Shown piece by piece: positions 59,338-64,000 of a stretch of 64,000 nt of DNA; positions within the stretch are counted from its first letter, which is position 1, and each line of letters starts with the position of its first letter. A model generated the notes under the pieces. It was not told the DNA's origin, made no database searches, and saw nothing but the letters and a program-made list of their open reading frames with translations. The position numbers and the translations under genes are program-made. Source of the stretch: Polycladomyces abyssicola (GTDB lineage Bacteria > Bacillota > Bacilli > Thermoactinomycetales > JIR-001); assembly GCF_018326425.1 (NCBI RefSeq), contig NZ_AP024601.1:2840001-2904000 (forward strand), written 5' to 3'.

Positions 59338-59928
59338 TCACAGCACTCCTTTGGATGAAGGTACGCCTTTGACACGCGGGTCGATCTGAGTCGCCTCGTC
59401 CAGTGCCCGTCCCGCCGCCTTGAACAGCGATTCGATCATATGGTGTGTGTTGCGTCCATAATGCAGAATAATATGCAGGTTCATCCGCGCCGACAGCGCC
59501 AACTTCCAGAAAAACTCATGGACCAATTCAACGGTAAACGTACCGACCCGCCGATCAGGGAATTCGGCACGGAACTCCAGATGCGGTCGGTTGGACAAAT
59601 CGACGACCACCTGACCCAACGTCTCATCCATCGGAACAAACGCGTTGCCGTAACGCCGAATCCCTTTTTTGTCCCCCAGTGCTTCCGCCAGTGCCATGCC
59701 CAAACAAATGCCGATGTCCTCCACGGTGTGGTGATCGTCAATGTGGATATCCCCGCGTGCGGTTACTTCCAGATCAAACAGACCGTGTTTGGCGAACAGA
59801 TCCAACATGTGCTCCAAAAATGGGACGCCGGTATCCAATTGCGTCCGACCCGTCCCGTCCAGATTGAGCCGGACCACAATGTCCGTTTCGTTGGTTTTTC
59901 GCTTGATTTCCGCCGTTCGCTCACGCAT
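59338..59928 (-). CDS. hisB: Imidazoleglycerol-phosphate dehydratase
   Basis: 196 residues from the ATG giving [20 protein letters not shown], 6 bases after AAGGGTG; the longer frame overlaps hisD. Mn-binding [27 protein letters not shown], and [17 protein letters not shown] with [14 protein letters not shown]. Monofunctional, without the phosphatase domain found in enterobacteria. Starts 8 bases inside hisD. Confidence 0.96.
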   Translation of the reverse strand: MRERTAEIKRKTNETDIVVRLNLDGTGRTQLDTGVPFLEHMLDLFAKHGLFDLEVTARGDIHIDDHHTVEDIGICLGMALAEALGDKKGIRRYGNAFVPMDETLGQVVVDLSNRPHLEFRAEFPDRRVGTFTVELVHEFFWKLALSARMNLHIILHYGRNTHHMIESLFKAAGRALDEATQIDPRVKGVPSSKGVL

Positions 59929-61213
59929 TGTTTTCACCCTTTTCCTTCCGTTCCAGCCGCACGCGGATTGAAGCCGCATGGGCTCCCAATCCCTCGCCCT
60001 CGGCCAGACGCACCACATGCAGTCCGTCCCGGAACAGAGCTTCACGGCTGTACGCAATCACGCTCGATTTTTTCACGAAATCGTCCACACTGAGCGGCGA
60101 AGAGAAACGCGCCGTCCCGTTGGTCGGCAGTACATGGTTGGGTCCGGCGAAATAATCGCCAACGGGCTCGGGGCTGTACGGTCCGAGGAAGATCGCCCCG
60201 GCGTTTTTTATTTTCCCGATCCAGTCCCAAGGCTGTTTCACCATCAGTTCCAGATGTTCCGGAGCCAAACGGTTGGCGGTGACGATCGCCTCTTCCATGT
60301 CACTCGTCACACAGATGGCTCCTTGCTCCCGCAACGACTGCGCGGCGATCTCCCTGCGTTCCAACCGTTCGCACTGTTGCACCAATGCCTCAGCCACATG
60401 CTTGGCCAATGTGGGGGACGGTGTGATCAACACCGCCGAAGCCAACGGGTCGTGTTCGGCTTGGGACAACAGATCCGCCGCCACCCATTCCGGATCGGCA
60501 GTTTCATCAGCCACGACCACAATTTCGCTTGGTCCGGCGATCATGTCTATGGCCACATCGCCGAACACCATCTGTTTGGCAAGGGCAACGTAAATGTTTC
60601 CCGGCCCGACGATTTTGTCGACAGGACGAATCGATTCGGTTCCGTACGCCAATGCGGCAACGGCTTGTGCACCGCCTACTTTCCAAATTTCCGTCACACC
60701 GGCTTCCTTGGCTGCAACCAGCGTGGTGGCAGGGATACGTCCATCCCGGTCGGGCGGCGTTACCATCGCGATTTCCTCCACCCCCGCCACCTGCGCGGGA
60801 ATGGCGTTCATTAACACGGAGGATGGATAAGCTGCTCGCCCTCCCGGTACATAAATACCGACCCGTGCGAGCGGTCGGATCAATTGACCCAGTATGGTGC
60901 CGTCCACTTCCGGATGAAACCAAGATGTCTGTCGTTGACGTTCGTGGTAGCGACGGATCCGATCGGCCGCCTGCCGGAGGGATGCCAGCCACTCTTGCGT
61001 CACTTCCCGATAAGCCGCCGCAATTTCCTCCTCCGTTACATCCAGCCGCGTCAGATCGGCTCCATCAAACCGACGCGTGTAGGCGAGCAAAGCCCCGTCG
61101 CCTCCATTACGCACTTCATTCAGTATGGTGCGCACCGTCTGCCGCTGTTGCTCCGTTCCCTTGTCCACCGACCGGCGGGTGTTCAGCTCCCCCGGCTTCA
61201 CGATTGCGATCAT
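59921..61213 (-). CDS. hisD: Histidinol dehydrogenase
   Basis: 430 residues. NAD- and Zn-dependent double oxidation of histidinol to histidine. [58 protein letters not shown], and [20 protein letters not shown] are family blocks with the zinc ligands; [20 protein letters not shown] lies near the end. The ATG overlaps the hisG stop by 4 bases. Confidence 0.97.
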   Translation of the reverse strand: MIAIVKPGELNTRRSVDKGTEQQRQTVRTILNEVRNGGDGALLAYTRRFDGADLTRLDVTEEEIAAAYREVTQEWLASLRQAADRIRRYHERQRQTSWFHPEVDGTILGQLIRPLARVGIYVPGGRAAYPSSVLMNAIPAQVAGVEEIAMVTPPDRDGRIPATTLVAAKEAGVTEIWKVGGAQAVAALAYGTESIRPVDKIVGPGNIYVALAKQMVFGDVAIDMIAGPSEIVVVADETADPEWVAADLLSQAEHDPLASAVLITPSPTLAKHVAEALVQQCERLERREIAAQSLREQGAICVTSDMEEAIVTANRLAPEHLELMVKQPWDWIGKIKNAGAIFLGPYSPEPVGDYFAGPNHVLPTNGTARFSSPLSVDDFVKKSSVIAYSREALFRDGLHVVRLAEGEGLGAHAASIRVRLERKEKGENNA

Positions 61214-61854
61214 CGCACGCTCCCTCCTTGACGAACCGTATCGGCCAACGAGCAGGTCAAGGCATCAATTTGTTCACTTTTCATGCGGTAGCTGGACCGG
61301 TTCGCGATCAGACGCGAGGTGACCGTCGTGATGGTTTCCAGTTCCACCAGTCCGTTTTCTTTCAGGGTGCGCCCGGTGGATACGATATCCACGATCCGAT
61401 CGGCCAAACCGATCAAAGGAGCCAGCTCGATCGAACCATTCAGCCGTATCACTTCCACCTGCTGCCCCCGTTCACGGAAATACCGGTCGGCAATGCGGGG
61501 ATATTTCGTCGCCACCCGCGGATGCAGCGTCGGTTGCCAATCCGGCAAACCGGCGACGGAGATCCGGCAGGGGCTGATGCGCAGATCGAGCAGTTCGTAC
61601 ACGTCCCGTTCCTCTTCCAACAACACGTCCTTGCCCACCACGCCCAGATCGGCCGTACCATACTCCACATATGTCGGCACATCCATCGGTTTGGCGAGGA
61701 AAAAGGAAAGGCCGGCTTCCGGCACAGTGACGATCAATTTCCGTGAATCCTCGCTCAGCTCGTCCGGAATGGGAAAACCGGCTTCTCGCATCAGGTGGAC
61801 GGCTTCCTCAAAGATCCTCCCTTTTGGCATCGCGATCGTCAACATGTTGTTCAT
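61210..61854 (-). CDS. hisG: ATP phosphoribosyltransferase, short (HisG-S) form
   Basis: 214 residues, so it lacks the C-terminal regulatory domain and must work with HisZ, encoded just upstream. [40 protein letters not shown], and the PRPP loop [20 protein letters not shown]. First committed step of histidine synthesis. Start may be the ATG three codons later. Overlaps the hisZ stop by 4 bases. Confidence 0.96.
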   Translation of the reverse strand: MNNMLTIAMPKGRIFEEAVHLMREAGFPIPDELSEDSRKLIVTVPEAGLSFFLAKPMDVPTYVEYGTADLGVVGKDVLLEEERDVYELLDLRISPCRISVAGLPDWQPTLHPRVATKYPRIADRYFRERGQQVEVIRLNGSIELAPLIGLADRIVDIVSTGRTLKENGLVELETITTVTSRLIANRSSYRMKSEQIDALTCSLADTVRQGGSVR

Positions 61855-63029
61855 CGCCCTTCCTCCTCCCCGATCCGGATCACTTCGTCAAATAACGCCA
61901 ACCATTCGTCCGACGGATGTCCGCCTTGATCATCCCGCCACTGCAACACGACATGGTGTCCCTGTTCGCGCATCCGCTCGGCGACAAGAATCGCTTCCGG
62001 CCGTTGTGACCGGTCATACAGAACGGCCACTCGCCGCTTCTGCATATCCGGCACGCCGCCTGCCTCCATCACGCGATCCAGCTTCACCGCAAACCCTGTC
62101 GCCGGAAGCGGACGGTCAAACCGCTCCAACAATTGGTCGTAACTGCCCCCGCTCAAGACAGGGAACCCCAGGGAAGCCGTATAGCCTTCAAAATAAATGC
62201 CCGTATAATAGCCCAAACTGCCGACCAACCCCAAATCCAGCACCACGTGCGGCGTCACGCCGAAATCGGCGAGCGACGACCACATGGCTGAAAGCCGCTC
62301 CACCGCCGCTTGTGTCTCCGGCGACGATGTCACCAAGTTGAGACACATCAACTCCGACGGATTTCTCCTCACCTGGAGCAACGAGGTCAGTTCCCGTTTT
62401 ACCGAATCAGGCAAGGAAAATCGCTCCAACAAACCGAAAAACCCGACTACATTGCGGGCTCCCAACGATTCCTTCAGTTCTTGGACCGCCCCTTCATCCG
62501 CCACTGCTTGCCGCAGCACACCATCCAGCAGGCCCACATGACCCACCGCCAATTGAAACGCGTCCAAACCACATGCCCGAATCGTTTCCACCGCAAGCGC
62601 GATCACTTCCGCTTCTGCTTCGGGCGAAGCCTCCCCGACGAGCTCCACACCGGATTGGAAAAACTCGGCGTTGCGACCCGCGGAACGTTCTTGCGCCCGA
62701 AACACGCTGCCATGGTACAACAGGCGAAGCGGCACGGGCACCTCACGCAATACGGACCCCACCACGCGTGCGATCGGTGCGGTTTGGTCGGGACGCAGCA
62801 CGAGCGTTTTTCCTTCCCGGTCGATCAGCTTAAACAATTTCTCTTCGGGAATGGCACTGGCGCGACCCACGGTGTCATGGTACTCCAGCGTCGGCGTAAT
62901 CACTTCCTGATATCCCCAACGCTCGAAACACCGGTGAATCCGCTCTTCCACCGCGCGTTTCTTCGCCGCCAACGACGGCGGAAAATCACGAAATCCGGTC
63001 GGTTTTTCAAATTCCCGCGGTTTTGCCAT
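61851..63029 (-). CDS. hisZ: ATP phosphoribosyltransferase regulatory subunit
   Basis: 392 residues; GGGAGTGG precedes the ATG. A histidyl-tRNA synthetase paralogue without aminoacylation (motif 2-like [20 protein letters not shown], motif 3-like region [20 protein letters not shown]). Confers histidine feedback on short HisG. First gene of hisZGDBHAFI. hisC and a histidinol phosphatase gene are not in the operon and must be elsewhere. Confidence 0.95.
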   Translation of the reverse strand: MAKPREFEKPTGFRDFPPSLAAKKRAVEERIHRCFERWGYQEVITPTLEYHDTVGRASAIPEEKLFKLIDREGKTLVLRPDQTAPIARVVGSVLREVPVPLRLLYHGSVFRAQERSAGRNAEFFQSGVELVGEASPEAEAEVIALAVETIRACGLDAFQLAVGHVGLLDGVLRQAVADEGAVQELKESLGARNVVGFFGLLERFSLPDSVKRELTSLLQVRRNPSELMCLNLVTSSPETQAAVERLSAMWSSLADFGVTPHVVLDLGLVGSLGYYTGIYFEGYTASLGFPVLSGGSYDQLLERFDRPLPATGFAVKLDRVMEAGGVPDMQKRRVAVLYDRSQRPEAILVAERMREQGHHVVLQWRDDQGGHPSDEWLALFDEVIRIGEEEGR

Positions 63030-63090
63030 CCCATTCCACTCCCAGCGATACTTTAGTTTGCTAATAAATTAAAGCGGTCATTTTTCTGGT

Positions 63091-63119
63091 AGTGTAACAC
63101 CGACTTCCATCAGCGTCAA
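63091..63119 (-). promoter_or_regulatory. Promoter of the histidine operon
   Basis: TTGACG, 17 bases, TACACT on the minus strand, about 60 bases before hisZ. The short leader leaves no room for a T-box, and none of its conserved elements is seen. Confidence 0.65.
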
Positions 63120-63212
63120 TCCCCTAGTAGGTTGTTTGGCGATCTCTTTCGATCCATAATGGACAATAATTTTTACCAACATCCTTTAGAATGCCTCTTT
63201 CCCTTCACTCCA

Positions 63213-63773
63213 TCACCGGCTCAACAACCATTCCGCCATTTGCTCCAGTGCGCGACTGCGATACGAATACTTCATTTGTTCTTCAGGCGTCATCGCTCCC
63301 AATACCCGCGTTTCACCGTCGGGAATAAAGATGGGATTGAAAGGCAAGCCCGGTTCCGGTCGGATGCCATCAGGAATCGGATCGAGGATGCGCCCGGGTG
63401 TCCTTGCAGCAAACAGACGGGTTTCCCCATCCCAAGAAACGGCGATGCAACCTTCAAACCAAGCCGTCCGATCTTCCCCTTCCAATAGTTTTCTCACTCC
63501 GCGGTAACCAATCCGGTCAAACACCCTTTTGGTCAACACACCGGGAAAATGGTTGTACGCGGCGAAAAAGATGCCGGCGTCATCCACCATGACACGGTCA
63601 TATCCCATCCGACGAATTTGCCGCAGTTTTTCCATGGTTACCGTTTGAATTTCCCCACTGGTAGGCTCCCACAAATCGACGGATAATCCGATCACTTCAA
63701 TCCCGAACCGGGATAGTACCCGTTTCGCTTCTGCCAATTTTCCTTCATTTTGAGTGGCGAATTGCAACTTCAC
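63213..63773 (-). CDS. Ham1/ITPase-like non-canonical purine NTP pyrophosphatase
   Basis: 186 residues, GTG start after GGGGGA. N-terminal QFATQNEGKLAEAKRVLSRF is the family's nucleotide-binding T/SxNxxK motif. VMVDDAGIFFAAYNHFPGVL gives the metal/substrate loop and GLPFNPIFIP the base-recognition loop. Probably hydrolyses ITP/XTP or another damaged nucleotide. It is divergent from the rph-linked RdgB type (no GHPGVYSAR motif as such). Separated from hisZ by 183 bases. Confidence 0.8.
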   Translation of the reverse strand: MKLQFATQNEGKLAEAKRVLSRFGIEVIGLSVDLWEPTSGEIQTVTMEKLRQIRRMGYDRVMVDDAGIFFAAYNHFPGVLTKRVFDRIGYRGVRKLLEGEDRTAWFEGCIAVSWDGETRLFAARTPGRILDPIPDGIRPEPGLPFNPIFIPDGETRVLGAMTPEEQMKYSYRSRALEQMAEWLLSR

Positions 63774-63953
63774 TTCCCATTCCCCCGTTCCCGTACCATT
63801 ATAAGGGATGGCAGTCGGTGTATGGGCAAAAAACCGTCATACTCAGAGGACGATACTTTTTTTATACTGAAGAGGGAAAAAATCACGGTTACCATGCCCG
63901 GCTCCGCATATCTCATGCCCATCACTTGAAACCTGAAACGGAGGAGGGAGAAC

Positions 63954-64000
63954 ATGAGCTCATTGGCCCATCTCTTCATCATGATCGGCATCATCCTGGA
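63954..64000 (+). CDS. Start of a small membrane protein gene, cut by the window edge
   Basis: GGAGGGAG is 5 bases before the ATG. The visible codons read MSSLAHLFIMIGIIL, a membrane segment resembling the N-terminus of the small DUF2905 family. Family assignment is tentative because only 15 residues are visible. Confidence 0.5.
   Translation, partial: MSSLAHLFIMIGIIL

Noticed and set aside
63030-63212. T-box or other leader control of the his operon
   Set aside because: The promoter is only about 60 bases before hisZ and no T-box core is visible.

Overview
The window looks like a chromosomal segment of a moderately GC-rich, endospore-lineage Gram-positive of the order Bacillales. The evidence is Bacillus-type gene order (rapZ-yvcK-whiA-HPr; cggR-gapA-pgk-tpiA-gpmI-eno; secG-esterase-rnr-smpB-ssrA), consensus GGAGG ribosome binding sites, a CtsR site at clpP and a CggR-type operator. 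A thermoactinomycete-like host is plausible from the mixture of traits, but that is inference. No phage or CRISPR array is seen.

1-6.2 kb is accessory and partly decayed: the end of an osmoprotectant ABC permease, an Excalibur-like fragment, a resolvase remnant, a possible small toxin/antisense-RNA pair, an aldo/keto reductase, an intact RRNPP-type HTH-TPR receptor overlapping a 44-residue secreted-peptide precursor, a frameshifted IS605-type tnpB, and a helicase fragment. 6.2-16.4 kb holds a secreted M14 carboxypeptidase, then ectoine/hydroxyectoine synthesis (ectABCD) and an ectoine-type uptake system (ehuBCDA), an alpha/beta hydrolase, a 42-residue protein and tRNA-Ala. With the permease at the left edge this makes the region osmoadaptive.

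16.5-23 kb: a GH4 phospho-glycosidase, a glycosyltransferase whose 3' end runs into an IS605-end relic, a cytochrome P450, then broken tandem copies of a YheC/YheD gene between a tRNA-Thr pseudogene and an intact tRNA-Thr. 23-29.4 kb: ssrA, smpB, rnr, two Est30-like esterases, a solitary 5S rRNA gene with its own promoter and terminator, and secG. 29.7-36.9 kb: the CggR-controlled glycolytic operon. 37-45 kb: rpoN, tRNA-Arg, CtsR-controlled clpP, a 33-residue membrane peptide, trmO, cysteine dioxygenase, kynurenine formamidase, zwf and a Yip1-like protein.

45.2-55.2 kb: an HPr protein in the crh position, whiA, yvcK, rapZ, glucokinase, a Nudix hydrolase, a CBS protein, thioredoxin reductase, an atypical thioredoxin, a TPR-HTH protein and prs. 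After a divergent trmH-type methyltransferase and a dispersed repeat, 56.5-63.0 kb is a tightly overlapping histidine operon (hisZ-G-D-B-H-A-F-I). It is followed by an ITPase-like gene and the first codons of a gene leaving the window.

The most interesting candidate for undescribed biology is the receptor/propeptide pair at 3.6-5.07 kb. Next come the autonomous 5S gene, the dispersed 150-bp repeat, the YheC/D-tRNA duplication relic, and several very small genes in defined transcriptional contexts.
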